A stretch of 64,000 nt of DNA from Parasitella parasitica (Eukaryota > Mucoromycota > Mucoromycetes > Mucorales > Mucoraceae). Positions 49,701 through 62,185 of this stretch are shown here, in pieces. The stretch covers positions 63,011 to 127,010 of the forward strand of contig MU619316.1 in NCBI GenBank assembly GCA_025201805.1, given 5' to 3'. The translations under genes were made by a program, and so were the position numbers. The notes under the pieces are model-generated. The model had not been told where the DNA came from and ran no database searches. It saw only the letters and a list, made by a program, of their open reading frames with translations. Each line of letters begins with the position of its first letter. Position 1 is the first letter of the stretch.

Positions 49701-52263
49701 ACAGTGATTGAGGATGAGCCGTTCTCCAACTCGTTGTCTTTTTGGGAGCCTACGTCTGCACTACATCAATTTGAAGCAGACGAGGATACGATGCTCATGT
49801 CTACACCGAAGCCCTGTGTGGGTGTTCGTGTCATTGACAAGAAGAACCAAGTTATCTACGTCTGGTCTCTGGAAAAGCTCAAACAACGGCTCTACAAGAT
49901 GCGAAACTTGTACAACTTTATGGACAAGCCATTATATAGAAAGCATTTCAACTGGGAGGACCCTTTCTTTGAAAACCCATGTCCCAAGTATACGTTTATT
50001 GGCGCTGCTTCGATAGCACTGCGGAGTTTGATATCACAGCAGCCATACCAGAGTGCTGCTGAAATTATATGCCATAGTACCGGCCAAATAAGGGGTAAAC
50101 TGACTGTATTGGTCTCGCCCATTGCTCGGTCTGCGGCGAATGTGAATGACAGTATCAAACTATCACTAGCTGGCCATCATCAACCTACGTTTCCCGAGAA
50201 TGACGACGACGACGACGAGCATGACGAGCACGACGAGCACAACGACAAAGACAGTGATAAACATGACCAAACAGCGCTACAATGTGGCGAAAATCTGCTG
50301 TTCGAGATACAATTGATAGAGTTTAGTGGTATCAGTGAATCCGAGTTTACAGATGTCCATATCCAGTTCAAATTATCGTCTTTTGGTGGCATTTCGTCTC
50401 ACTCACCAGCAGAAAAAATATATGCGACCAAGCCAGCCAACTATTTCGAGAACAATCCGGTTAAAATAGGCTTCAAGCAAACCTTGTCATTGACCGTAAC
50501 TCCAAAAGTGCTGGATATTTTGAAGACTGGGTTCGTCCCATTCGAGGCATTTGGCCAAGCCCAACCACGAGTGCTTTTGCAGCAAGAAAAATGGGATGAT
50601 CAGCGAGAACGACCTCGTCTAGTGGATTTATTCGCAGCACAGCAGCAAAAGCCACAGACAAGCTTCGCAGCAAACGACCGCACATCTGTAAAGTCTTCAT
50701 CAGCCAGCAGCAGCGGCGAGTCGACCGTCGCTTCTCTAGAGCGCAGATCAGAAGAAGAGCTGTTGACAGCAGAGCGCCATGACATTGTAGCTTGGATAGA
50801 AGTGAGAGAATTGTCTTCGTCAGGCGAGTACACTCCTGTGCAACTTTTGTCTAAAAGCCTAATGGATAAAGGCTATTTCATGCTGAGACAAGGCCTACAA
50901 CGAAGAATTTGCTTTACACTATCTCATACATCAGGTCGCCAATTCGAATGGACAAAGATCAAAAAAGCCTCAATAGGCCACGTTCGACTGCTTGATGGAA
51001 AGGGCCGTATTTTGGAATCACCTGCACAAGAAAATATCCCTATAAAGCTTCTCAGCAAACAGCAAGTGTCGTACTACTCGGATGGTACCAGCCGCATTGT
51101 TGCACAAGGTGCCTGGGACAGCTCACAGCACGAATGCATCTTTTTGAACCGACTCACCGATCCAAATAGCCGTGTCACCCTCAATTTACGATGGGAAGTG
51201 GAAGCTGAAAAATGCGAGAAACCAGTTCAGTTCAACATGGACATTGCATTGCAAATTCAAGGCAGGGATAGATCCCCTGGAGGAAGCAAATTCAGTAGCT
51301 TCAGAAAACTACTGTATTCAAGTGGCAGGCAGCTGAGCAAATTCAGCGGCGTGTTTTTGGTCCATCTAAAGCCCCCAATGACAAGAAGATTGAGTCAGCT
51401 ATGGCGGCTCAACACTGCATCTAAATACGTTCATGGCGAAGAATTTTTGGGCTCTTGGAGACCTCGTGGCGTCTCTTTGGTCAATGATTTTACACACATA
51501 CAAGAGTTTATCAAGCGTAAAAACCAAGTTGCATTTACAAGACAAGTGCTGGCGTTGATGGAGTCTGAGATGGGCGTGGCCGTATCTCCCAAGTCGTCGC
51601 TATCCTCATCATCAGACACTGCTGTGGCTGATTCTTTGACTGAAGACGATAAGCAGGCCTTGATAAAAAGAACCGTCAATTTATGGCAGCTCAAACTAGG
51701 CACAGATCAAGACATTGTTATTAGCCAGGATCCGCCTATTTTAATAGACGCAACCATGCCATTGGTACAAGAACCACTACCTATTTCAAAGCTGATTGCT
51801 GAAGTTGAGCTAATCTCACAATCGTAAAGTATTGGCCCAGGTTTTCATACAACTTACACTATATGCTAACAATTTACGCAGTGCCAACATTTCCAAGAAG
51901 GGCTATTTGCTGTATCAAGACGATGCTGCACAAGACTTGTGGGTGAAGCGTTGGTTTGTTATCCGCCGCCCTTATATCTATATCTACACCAACGAAACAG
52001 AATCGGACGAACAGGGCATCATTAATATAGCGTCTGTGAGAATTGATTACAATGAAGCGCTGGAGAAAATGATACAGGTATGTATGTCCAGGTAACAATT
52101 TAGCCCAGTTACTAACGAATGTCGACATTTATAGCGCACAAACGTGTTTGCCCTTTATACCAATAACAATGCCTATACCTTACAATCCGGAACTCGTCAA
52201 GATATGATTCACTGGATCCAGATCATTGACCAAAAGTACCCAACGGAGAATCTGTTGACTTGA
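46780..52263 (+). CDS. Kinesin-3 motor (KIF1/Unc104 type)
   Basis: Microtubule motor of 1660 aa that in fungi moves early endosomes. Nine exons: 46780-46834, 46903-47145, 47205-47239 (35 nt), 47326-47601, 47670-47800, 47853-48042, 48096-51823, 51882-52077 and 52135-52263. The motor domain (3-360) has [11 protein letters not shown] (P-loop), [13 protein letters not shown] (switch I) and [17 protein letters not shown] (switch II). Then come a neck, an FHA domain (about 530-590, TRLGRQ, DNHCSF), coiled coils, KIF1-type stalk domains, and a C-terminal PH domain (about 1553-1655, [21 protein letters not shown]) for membrane lipids. This layout defines Unc104/KIF1A. The intron at 48043-48095 starts with GC instead of GT. 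A poly-Ala run from a GCA repeat (48403-48431) and an Asp/His-rich stretch near 50200 are low-complexity insertions. Confidence 0.95.
48043..48095 (+). other. GC-AG intron in the kinesin motor domain
   Basis: The frame requires joining ...PYRDS to [13 protein letters not shown]. The only fitting junction has donor GCAAGT and acceptor TTCAG; no GT donor keeps this conserved motor segment intact. Confidence 0.82.
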
Positions 52264-53128
52264 AGCTTCCTTACTGTTTATGTTTATCTTAATATATATC
52301 TAATGTTATCTATCAATAAATCCACTTTTTTTTTTTTTTTTTTTTTTTTGCCATCATCAAGTAATAACGGCCATCTCATTAGACCTTACAAAAGACTCAT
52401 TTTGTGATTTTTAAAGGCAACGGCATTCAGTCTCCAAGCGTTGCTTACTACACATTAATACCGTATTGTCATGGGCATATGTCAAGTAGTTTTGGCAATT
52501 TACTCTCGATTGCAATGTTTAATTGGCTGTAGCCATGTGAGTTTTGTCAGACAACATGGATGTATAATCATCACATCATGTGACAAAATAGCTGGAAGCT
52601 GTTGTGAACATGGTGCAATATCATGACATTGGAGGAATAGGTACAATCTACCATATCTCCCTGATCTCGTCACCAAGGTCTTTATCCTCGTATAACTTTT
52701 CTTAGCTCGTAGAAAGCATATATAAACCCTCTATTTTTAATGTGTAGTACACTTGATAAATCACAACAGTCGAGTCTGCGATTTTTCTCTTTAGAGTTAC
52801 AGGACATAGTTGAAAATTAAATGGGAAAATAGATTTTTGGTAATAATAATTCGAGCCTTGACGGATGTCACCAAATACCAAAATTTAACAGTTTATACTT
52901 GAATATGTAAAGATACTTTATGTATGAAAAAATGAATATTATGTAAAATATATAGTTATGACATATGTAGATATATAGTGTATGATATGAATATATGGAA
53001 TAGATTCAGGATGATTGATGGTAATACCATACTTGTGTGTTGTTGTTCGGCAGCATCCTAACGTCTGTTTAAAAGCATTTGAGTAAAATATACCTTTTTA
53101 TATATGTATACATAAAGAAACACACGCT
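52264..53128. other. Convergent intergenic region
   Basis: About 865 bases between the stops of the kinesin and Zn2Cys6 genes. A poly(T) run at about 52327-52349 follows AATAAA and may mark the kinesin 3' end. No gene seen. Confidence 0.55.
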
Positions 53129-54523
53129 CTACATACCTTGTTGTCCAACAGGATGGCTCATCAACATGTCATCCATATTAAAATTAAAAATGTTATCGCA
53201 GGCAGCAGAACTGATCGAAGTACAAGAGGTGGTAGAAGACAAGGCGGTTACATTTGAATTGACTGAATTCGTCGAATTGGATGGTTGCAGAACGACAGGA
53301 TATCCACCATAGTTGCTTGCTAACGAAGACGAACGTGTGGATGATAGGGGTGATTTGTCCATCATCATTTGATCCTGCTGTTGCTGTTGATGATGATTAT
53401 GAAACATTATCATCGGATGGTGCTCATTTATAGTAGCTGCATGTGGAGGGAATAGGCTTGACGTAGACGAAGTCGACATCATTGCAGCAGTCGCAGCTGC
53501 CTGTTGATGCATTTCAGCATTTTGAGCATGATCTTGCTGGTCAAATAGAGTCCAGTCCATACCATGTCCAGGTGGCAAACTGTCGTAACAGGTCAAATCA
53601 GCATTGTTGCCTAGCATCATGTCTTGAAAGTAGAATGAGGAGGGGGCTACTGCCTCAGTAAACCCTATGCTGCTGTCTGAATGGCTGATGGTTTGAGAAA
53701 CATTGGACCGATTGCCCTGTGCTTGCTTTGCCAGTTTGCTGCTTTTAGGTGTTGTGCGATTAGAGGTTGATTTTGTATTCAACTGCTTATTTTTGGCTTT
53801 TTCCTCTTTTGTTGTGCGCATAGATAAGGATGCTGCGGTATTGGCATTATTAGCTGCAGATGTGGATGGAGCATGAGCAGTATTGGCATTAGAATTAAAA
53901 GCAGCAGCAGTAGCAGCAGTAGCAGTAGCAGCAGTAGCAGCAGTAGCAGCAGCAGCAGCAGCTCGTTTGTTTCTTGAAATTCGCTGCTCGCCTCTCAATC
54001 GTAGTTGAGCCAAAATGGATCTTGAATCCTGCACCTCCATCTCTGTTTTGACCATCTTTGATTCAAGATCATCATTCGAAATTGGAGAATTAACAATTGA
54101 ATGGACCATTGAACGCTGGTTTGCAAGATCGGATTCAATGCGACGTATGCGAGCTTCCAAATGAGACAAATTGTCGATAAAAGGGTCTACGTTGGTGGGC
54201 TGTGTTGTGCGTGATCTTCTTGAACTTGGATAAGCACACAGTACACCAGTAGACATACATCTTGTACAGTTTGGATGGACACCATCACAGCGAACCTTTT
54301 TATGATGGCATCTGAAGCAGGCAATGGGGGCTCTAGGCCTCTTGTTTGAGGATTTTGTCTTTGTATTTTCGTTGACTGGTTTTTTCATAGTAGTAGCAGT
54401 AGCAGTAGCAGTAGTAGCAGTAGTGGTAGTAGTGGTAGTAGTAGTAGCAGCAGCAGTAGCAGCAGCAGTAGACATGGATATTATGAAATTAACGATAGTG
54501 AGGGGACGTTGGTGAAAATGCAA
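53129..54523 (-). CDS. Zn(II)2Cys6 transcription factor with repeat-encoded tracts
   Basis: Fungal binuclear zinc-cluster regulator, 464 aa in one open frame. The DNA-binding motif at about residues 70-97 has the six cysteines in CX2CX6CX6CX2CX6C spacing (CFRCHHKKVRC, CTRCMSTGVLC), followed by a linker and a short coiled coil (LEARIRRIESDLANQR) for dimerisation. The N-terminus is almost pure Ala/Thr from a trinucleotide repeat. A second Ala/Thr tract (about 190-210) and His/Gln/Met-rich stretches follow; the C-terminal part is Ser/Thr/Asn-rich and probably activating. A TATA element at about 54583-54590 lies 60 bases upstream of the first ATG; the next ATG, 16 codons in, is an alternative. 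The final codons GM might instead be intronic, since GGTATG there resembles a donor. Targets unknown. Confidence 0.88.
   Translation of the reverse strand: MHFHQRPLTIVNFIISMSTAAATAAATTTTTTTTTATTATATATTMKKPVNENTKTKSSNKRPRAPIACFRCHHKKVRCDGVHPNCTRCMSTGVLCAYPSSRRSRTTQPTNVDPFIDNLSHLEARIRRIESDLANQRSMVHSIVNSPISNDDLESKMVKTEMEVQDSRSILAQLRLRGEQRISRNKRAAAAAATAATAATATAATAAAFNSNANTAHAPSTSAANNANTAASLSMRTTKEEKAKNKQLNTKSTSNRTTPKSSKLAKQAQGNRSNVSQTISHSDSSIGFTEAVAPSSFYFQDMMLGNNADLTCYDSLPPGHGMDWTLFDQQDHAQNAEMHQQAAATAAMMSTSSTSSLFPPHAATINEHHPMIMFHNHHQQQQQDQMMMDKSPLSSTRSSSLASNYGGYPVVLQPSNSTNSVNSNVTALSSTTSCTSISSAACDNIFNFNMDDMLMSHPVGQQGM
53888..53961. repeat. GCA/GTA trinucleotide repeat in coding sequence
   Basis: Interrupted triplet repeat encoding Ala/Thr on the minus strand in the zinc-cluster gene. 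A second block at about 54390-54472 encodes its Thr/Ala-rich N-terminus. Confidence 0.8.
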
Positions 54524-54862
54524 ATGGTATAAAGGAGAGAAAAGGGTAGTGAGTTCAGTTTTGACAAGCCATGTTACAGTCTTTATATATGGAATCTTTC
54601 AATGTCGATATAAAAATCATGCTGCCTTGCATCGTGCTCCTTAATAATTGATACCAAAACTAGTTGAAACAGTTGATTTTCTATTTGATGCTAACCTAAA
54701 TACAACATCAAACTGTGAATAGCAAAAAATCGATCATTTGCATGATAGCGAAAAATGCTGAATAGTAGTTCTTGATCAAAAGAAACCCTATTCTTAAAGT
54801 AAAACGTGGTAGCTAGCATATTATGAAATGATGTCAAGAAATCTAGACTTGCTTTATTGATT
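54524..54862. other. Short spacer, no gene seen
   Basis: About 340 bases upstream of the zinc-cluster gene and downstream of TVP23. Contains the TATA element noted for the former. Confidence 0.55.
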
Positions 54863-55764
54863 TTATCTTGATCCAAACACTTTACCAATACCACTCGTGA
54901 AGGCCTTCCCTACTAGTCCGCTTGCACCGCTGCTTAGTGACCCCAAGGCAGAGCGAGTAGCCATTCCGGTTGCCCATCTCTTTTTTGCGTCCTTATCGCA
55001 TTGCGTATATCCGTATACGTTGGCCAAATTCAAAGCCAATGCCACGCCAACAATGATCAGCCAAGAGAACTTTAGTGTAATTATACACGAAAACGCAAAC
55101 AAAGCCCACAGTGCTGGTGTGCCATAGAGCGTCCACCAAAACAGACGTGTGTCTGCTGCGTTATTGATTCTACTAGGCTGTACGATGCACACATATTAAT
55201 ATATGGCAACCCCTTAAAATCTTGTTCACTTACGCTAGCACTTTCGAATACCCATTTGTTTGAACCATCGGGTTGGATTTCATTCCACCAACGAAGACCT
55301 ACCAATAATCGACCTGAAATGTTCTTTACAGTCCAGAAATCAAATGCCAAGAGCAAGATGGTGATGACAAAGACAAACGTAAAGTTGTCTGTGAATATAG
55401 AACCTAGCAGATAGGTCAATAAAGCACCCAGTCTAAACGATATAAAGAAGAATGCGGCAATTGGATGGCTATATCAATTGTAGAGTTAGGTTGTATTCCT
55501 AAATCAACCAGATGGTATTCTACCTTGATTGTTCGAAATATTCTCTGATTGTATTACGACTCTCTTCAGGTGCCTGTTGAGCGTTATTGTTGTTGGAGCC
55601 TGCAGTGACAGGCTGAGAAGAGGTGTATCCTGACTCCAAATCTTGGTCTGCCGATATACTAGCAGAATTCTGTAATAAATTGAGTTGGTCTTCCTGCGGC
55701 TATAAAATGTAAGTGTTAGTCAGAGAGTCTTTGGTTGTGCATAGCTGCTGTCTGTAATTACCAT
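54863..55764 (-). CDS. TVP23: Golgi membrane protein Tvp23 (FAM18 family)
   Basis: Late-Golgi vesicle membrane protein, 242 aa. Four minus-strand exons: 55764-55762 (ATG only), 55699-55524, 55468-55234 and 55177-54863. A hydrophilic N-terminus of about 65 residues is followed by four membrane segments. Family signatures: [74 protein letters not shown] and [16 protein letters not shown]. The first exon is only the initiator codon. The upstream frame stays open but reads a triplet repeat and is more likely untranslated leader. The identification is firm; the role is vesicle trafficking of unclear mechanism. Confidence 0.93.
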
Positions 55765-55857
55765 TCCTTCAAGAGAGAAAAAGGGTGATGAAAGAGATAC
55801 ACTGTGCTTTTTTTTTTCAAGTTGCGCTGAACATGAAAGTGCCTTGAGAATGTGCAG

Positions 55858-55926
<69 letters not shown>

Positions 55927-55936
55927 ATAGTAGTAG
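55858..55936. repeat. (GTA)n microsatellite upstream of TVP23
   Basis: 23 uninterrupted GTA units (55858-55926), then an imperfect tail. Lies about 95 bases upstream of the TVP23 start codon, within its leader or promoter. Confidence 0.95.
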
Positions 55937-56536
55937 TTGATAGGTTGCTTTCTTGACAAGCTATACACATATTCGTAGAGCTTACATCAAGATAGACCAA
56001 AGCTTACTGGCTGATGCCATCTAGTTTGAGGGACTCTGATTGAATTTATCGTTGCTCATGTGAATAGCAATTTTNNNNNNNNNNNNNNNNNNNNNNNNNN
56101 NNNNNNNNNNNNNNNNNNNNNNNNNNNNNNNNNNNNNNNGATCAAAAGTATTTGAAAGGTTTTGATATGGCATATTTTAGCAATAGACATGGCATCTAAA
56201 TTAAAATTTATTTCCAATAGTGGCAAGTAAAGCATGGCATTTTTTAATCGATATAATCTGCCTAAAATCGACCAAAACTCCCAGACACCGTGCTCCTGTG
56301 TCGCAATCATTTTGCAGGACTCTTTTATGAGCAATGATGCAAGAGACCAGGCAAACGCTGCCGTTTCCCTGGATTTGTAAGACCATCGGGTGTCTTGCAA
56401 TCACCACTATAAAGGCGTAGTGATGGTGTTGCTCTATAATTGAACAACCGCCATTGAGAGTATAAAACAGTTTTTTGGAAGCTGTTTCCACAAACTTCTT
56501 TTTTTTTTCCAGTATAATTTTTTTAAAAAACGAAAA
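55937..56536. other. Intergenic with assembly gap
   Basis: Contains a 65-N gap at 56075-56139. Minus-strand ORFs beside the gap (56140-56400 and 56201-56491) lack recognisable motifs. The last about 30 bases lead into the E2 gene. Confidence 0.55.
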
Positions 56537-57285
<749 letters not shown>

Positions 57286-57511
57286 CTAGCTCAAATCCTT
57301 GTGTTAATGATTCCATTTGCAGGAAAAGTAATGGTGTTAATAAACTACATAGAATTTGCATGTTATACTTTCTTGTTTGTGTGCTTTTTTTATTGATATA
57401 ATAAGAATAGGGGACAGAGGTAGACGTGTGTGTGTCTGTGTGTGTGTGTGAAAGAGAGGGAGGGAGAGGGGAAGGGGGGGGGGAGAGAGAGAGAGGGATA
57501 ATTTACATGTT

Positions 57512-58846
57512 TTAAATGTCGCAAACCAACAAACCTTGTTCGTAAAGGCCGGAAACGACCAGCTTTGAGTTTTTAACGTCAAGAGCACCAGTGCTGGAAG
57601 TTCCAAACAAAGAGCCGGTGTCCTGAATCAACGTCTTTGTCTCGCCGGTCTTGATGTCCCACACATCGACTTGCGAAGGCGGCTTAACAAGCAGAGACGG
57701 ATCAGCAGAAGCAATGTATTTGATTAAATCTAATGGCTTTGGATGACCAGCGATGACCAGCAGCTCTTTATCAGCGTAATAGTGGATATTGTCAACAGCC
57801 ATGTTGAACTTGGCTTCAGCAACATGGTCAAGGCGGACATGAGGAATGCCGTCGTCTCTACTAGTGACAATTTTGTACTGCTTAACAGAGCGCTTGTTTG
57901 TTTCAGCAATGAATAAAACATGGTCAGTGCCTGAAACGCCATTAGCGAAATACAAGCCTTCAACGCCCTTTTCGACCTGGCCAGTGACAGCATTGTAAAA
58001 GCCGACATTGCCCCAGTGGAAAAAGTAGGTTTCAAGCTTGCGCAGGATGGGGTGGACAAAATAATGATCATTTGAAAAGAAAAAGGAAGGGATGCCCTCC
58101 GTCGATCTGAATTTGGCGTCTTGGATTACATGGATGCTGTTGGGCGAGTAAATTTCAGCATGATGCACAGTGTGTTTGTGAATCAATGTTACTTGATCGT
58201 CGTCCACATCAAAGAACTCCACAGAAGGGTGCTCAAGGTGAGGCTTATTAATGGCAACAAATGTCCTTTGCTTGGTTCCTGGATGAATATCAAGAGTGAC
58301 GCCCAAAGAATGGAATTTAGCAGAAATGTTGCTCTGCATTTGCATGCTGAACTTTTCAATAGATGCAGGTGTTTCGGCATAATTTACTTTCCAGATGCTT
58401 CCCGGGGGTACAGCTTCTCCAGGAGTCAGTTTGTTGATCCCCATAATATCGTTGTACTGAATCCTAACAGGATCACAGCTGACGTAGGCAACACCTGCTT
58501 CATCAGATAGGACAAAATCTTCACAAGACTTGAAGTCGCTGGGGCCTGGTTATAAGCACGCGTCTAGTGTTTTCTCTGCAAAACACACAAAACACACATT
58601 TACCTTCTATTTTGACACATTCATCGATATTATAATCTTGCACTGTGAGGAACACACCGGAGAGAGGGATAAGCACATCTACATGGTGGACACATCAGCA
58701 ACATTCACACGTTTTATGCCTGTATACAGCGTACATAAAATGGAAGCCACGTAGGCAACGGGAAGAATAACGCCCCAGTACTTTATATGGAACCAAACAT
58801 CCTTGTGAGGTGGAGCTGCTGCTTTTTCGCTGCTTGATGACCCCAT
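57512..58846 (-). CDS. Paraoxonase/arylesterase-like membrane-anchored protein
   Basis: Six-bladed propeller hydrolase of the paraoxonase (arylesterase) type, about 402 aa in the preferred model. Three minus-strand exons: 58846-58711, 58642-58604 and 58545-57512. The N-terminus is hydrophilic, then a membrane anchor at about residues 23-43. Family features: CEDFVLSDEAGVAYVSCDP, LDIHPG, the HHAEIYSPNSIHVIQD block, FFFSNDHYFVHPILRKLE, LYFANGVSGTDHVLFIAET, and a final VVSGLYEQGLLVCDI. His and Asn/Asp residues in these blocks correspond to the calcium and catalytic region of paraoxonases. The first intron's donor is uncertain: GTGTGA at 58710 keeps the frame, and GTACGC further upstream would too. 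The natural substrate, lactone or ester, cannot be told. Confidence 0.85.
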
Positions 58847-58997
58847 ACTGTAGTATTACAGATGAGAGGAAAAAAAGAAGAAATAAGCTTTATTTGCAAT
58901 ATGGTGAAAGCCAATAGCTGTAGCAGGAGGTTGAAATTGGCTCCAATATTAGGGACGTTTGTATGTTATGGTCTAAGCAGGTTATCTCATTGCGTAT

Positions 58998-60089
58998 TTA
59001 AACTTTGGGCTTGAAGCTATTTGAATTTTCTTTGAAATATGCTTCTAGCGTTCTTGGCTTTTGCTTGATAATGAACTCGATATGTTCAACGTGAATGCTT
59101 CCCAGTGTCTTGCTAACCCAATCAAAATAATCTGTAAAAGTTTGAATCTGAACGTCTATCAAATATCTGCGTTATGAGTGCGCGTGTCAGGGCAATCATG
59201 CGTATGCTTTTTTTTTTTTTTTTTTTTTTTTACCTTTGGGAAGGCACAACGCCTTTGTCCTGTACCCGAGGTCTTCTTGGTCCATGTAGACAGCGGATTT
59301 TTCCTTCTTGAGGCGCTCATCAAACCAAATATTACGACGGAGATCTTTGAGGTAACACGCAGTATCCATAGGACGGACCATAAGACAGCGATGCAGCTTG
59401 TATGTTGTTGCGTTAGACATCATCTCGACAATTGATTTGCTAGTTATTGCCTCGGGACCAGTTAGAGTGTACACCTGGCCAGCATGGTAGTCAGTCAAAC
59501 ATGTCATAAGCTCCCCATTTTGTATTATGAATGTGGTAACGGCAGCGCACACATCCGAGATATCCACTGGGCATATCCCAGTGTCTGACTTCAAGGGTAA
59601 CTTTATGTTTCCTGACGCTTCCACTTGATTAGACCACAAATGAAAATACTGCTGAATAAACTCTAATCTCAGAATAACCCAGCTTATACCTTGCATAGAC
59701 ACCAAATGGTCTTCCACCCGGCCATAGTCGTGCAGCGCTTTGTGCTCCTCTGATTGTGCTCCTTGATGGGATAAAAAAATGATGGATTTGACGCCGGATT
59801 TTGATGCCACATTGCAGACGTGCTGACAATGTTCTACTCGATTGGGGTCATTGCTCATAACAAGAACAATTTGGTCAATGTTACGCATGGCTTTGGATAG
59901 ATCGTTTGGATGCGAGTAGTTTACAGGATAGACATCTATACCCTTTTGAGTAAAAGCGAGAAGCCATGGTAGTTTGGTGCTGTTTTCATGGCATAGAACT
60001 CGCAATTCCGAGCACAATCCAGTAAATTGAGACAAGTGAGATGTGATGCAGTAACCCAAATAGTCGTCAGCACAAGTAATGAGTATCAT
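58998..60089 (-). CDS. NmrA-like NAD(P)-binding protein
   Basis: Atypical short-chain-dehydrogenase fold of the NmrA/NAD(P)H-azoreductase type, 337 aa. Exons on the minus strand: 60089-59234 and 59155-58998. The start MILITCADDYLGYCITSHL is the first beta-alpha unit. The glycine-rich GATGXXG loop is degraded to CADDYLG, so classical cofactor binding is doubtful. Further features: IDQIVLVMSNDPNR, SGVKSIIFLSHQGAQ, WVILRLEFIQQYF, CPVDISDVCAAVTTFI and YTLTGPEAITSKSI, typical of this family. Such proteins act as redox sensors or reductases. The C-terminal exon acceptor at 59156-59158 was chosen because it keeps phase 1. The intron contains a poly(T) run. A TATA element (60145-60154) is 55-65 bases upstream of the ATG. 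Confidence 0.86.
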
Positions 60090-61421
60090 TTTCTATATTT
60101 AGGGCGAAATGAAGAGAAGATATTGAGGACAAGAAAAACACTGGCCTTTATATACGTAGCAGACAACATAACCACAAGATGCACCAAAAGTTGTGGTCAG
60201 AAATTCAAGCTTTCAGCAACTTGACCCCAAGCTTAAAATAGCTTTTGTTATTTCTGAGCTGTTTCCATACCTGAATCAATCATCAATTCAACGGCTTAAA
60301 TTCTACTGCAAAGCCATCATAGATGCTTGATATATACGCATTTGTGATATTTACACAAGCGAAAACTTGATTGATATCAATCTTTATACGGTCGGCATTC
60401 TCAAAAGACGCAGATAATGAGACAACTGCGTCTTAACCGGACTCATATACAGTACATGGTACACTTATTTATTGATGTTCAAGGCATTGTATTAATTTTT
60501 TTTGTGGTATTCTGTGCTTAATGCGCACCTCTACTAGATGTAATGTTGATCATTATATATTTACATACAATATGTGGATTAAAGTGTTTCCCATGCTATT
60601 AAAGATCTATGTATGGCAACATAGCAATGGGTGCAAATACGTCTCTTGAAAGTCTAGGTATACACAAAAACATAGATGTTAGTAGTCGACATCTTTTTGA
60701 TGCTAACTACACTCTATACTGGGTTCATAATATATGTACGATAGATTACTCTTTACAAGCATCCAATTTTAATCCTGTCAAAGTTGAATGATTTTCAAAC
60801 AATGTACGTATGAACAATCGTAACCACAAGTCTTCAAGCTAAAAAAAAACAGAAAAAAACAAAACAAAACAAAGCTTTGATTATCATTCTGATCAAAATC
60901 TCAATGTTCTACTTGACTCAAATTTATACTTCAATTCCTTTTCCTTCTGCGATGATCAAACCGCCCTTGATTTTCGACAATCGAAAAGATCCACTGAATT
61001 CCATCCTAACTATTATCCTAGTTTTGTTCATTCGAGCAATGAAATGTGCCATCAAGAAAAGCATTGCTCTTTTCAAGAGTCAAGGCCTTGAAGGCTGCAG
61101 TTGAGTGCTGTCAATCCCATGATCGTTTACACAAGTCTTGAGACTGTTAAAGGCACTTAAAAAGCTAATGGTTCTTTTTCTTTTCCATTTCGTCCTTTCT
61201 GTTCAGAGATTAAATTATTCAATTCCTTGAAGAATATCCAGCGCAAGAAACTTGTAAGTATTTACACTCGAAGAAAAGGCGAGCTTCTACGCATTTGGAG
61301 ACACTTGTCGCATTCCGCATCGGTGGATTCGTATTGTCCACCACTTGGAAATTCAAAGATCGCGTGCAATGATTCTTTCTGACACAACCATTATTTTTTT
61401 TATCTCCTTTCCAGTAAAAGA
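60090..61421. other. Intergenic, no gene seen
   Basis: About 1.3 kb, AT-rich, between divergent genes. The ORFs (60-75 codons) at 60609-60791 and 60877-61104 have no motifs. The last about 250 bases probably hold the promoter of the FoP-domain gene. Confidence 0.55.
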
Positions 61422-62032
61422 ATGTCGTATAATCGCAGAAATCAAAGCTCCAGCACAGCTACTCGCACCGTTTCGTACAGTTCAGGTGGTTTAAATGAGA
61501 GGTATGTAAAAAGAAATGCTTGGCAATAGCAGATTCTTATTTTGTACGCAGATTCAGCAAAATTGTGAAGAGTGCCATGTCAAGCCGTCCATCTGCCGCA
61601 GTAAGCAACAATCACAACACAAACGAAAGCAACAATGGTGGTAGCGTATTCAGTCGACTTCGTGGCGCTAAAAACACAACTCGCGGGCGCGTTGGATCAA
61701 CAAATATTCAGAATCGTTTGGGAAAAACAAATAACGGTGGTATCAAAAAGAGAGGAGGGCCAACCCCAATGAAGGGCATTGAAAAACAAAAAGGCCGAAT
61801 TGCCAAAGCTGCTGCTGGAAAGAAGCAAACTGCAGCAATGAAAAAACAAAGTAAAACGCAATCCCAACCAAAGAAAAAGGACACCAAGAAGCCTGCAACT
61901 GCCGATGATCTTGATAAAGCCCTAGATGCTTACATGATGAAGGATCCTAAAACTGCTCAAGCAAAACTTGATGCTGAACTCACCTCTTATATGGATGAAG
62001 CTGGCGATATTTTGATGGATGACGCTTTGTAA
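61422..62032 (+). CDS. FoP/CHTOP-like C-terminal duplication domain protein
   Basis: Small basic RNA-associated protein, 186 aa. Exons 61422-61501 and 61552-62032. The N-terminal two thirds are Arg/Gly/Asn/Ser- and Lys-rich and disordered (RGAKNTTRGRVG, NGGIKKRGGP). The acidic C-terminus, DDLDKALDAYMMK followed by KLDAELTSYMDEA, is the duplicated Leu-Asp...Tyr-Met motif of Friend-of-PRMT1/CHTOP proteins, which work with TREX in mRNA export. RG dipeptides could be methylation sites. No RRM is present, so it is CHTOP-like rather than ALY/REF. Family call rests on the short C-terminal motif. Confidence 0.8.
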
Positions 62033-62185
62033 AATATTGCGCTTGCATCAATTAAACAGAAAGACAACAGATCTCATACAAATATACAATGTTAACATAA
62101 TAAAGGGGACTCCGGATATTCATCAAAGCAAACAGTGCACGCATCTTTCTTTCTGTCTGTCTTGACCGACGTCTTATCAAAATGA

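Noticed and set aside
55720-56000. Poly-Tyr and poly-Thr ORFs on the minus strand
   Set aside because: Frames through the (GTA)n microsatellite upstream of TVP23.
56140-56491. Minus ORFs next to the second N gap
   Set aside because: No family resemblance, partly extended through N; could be part of a gene hidden in the gap but not supportable.
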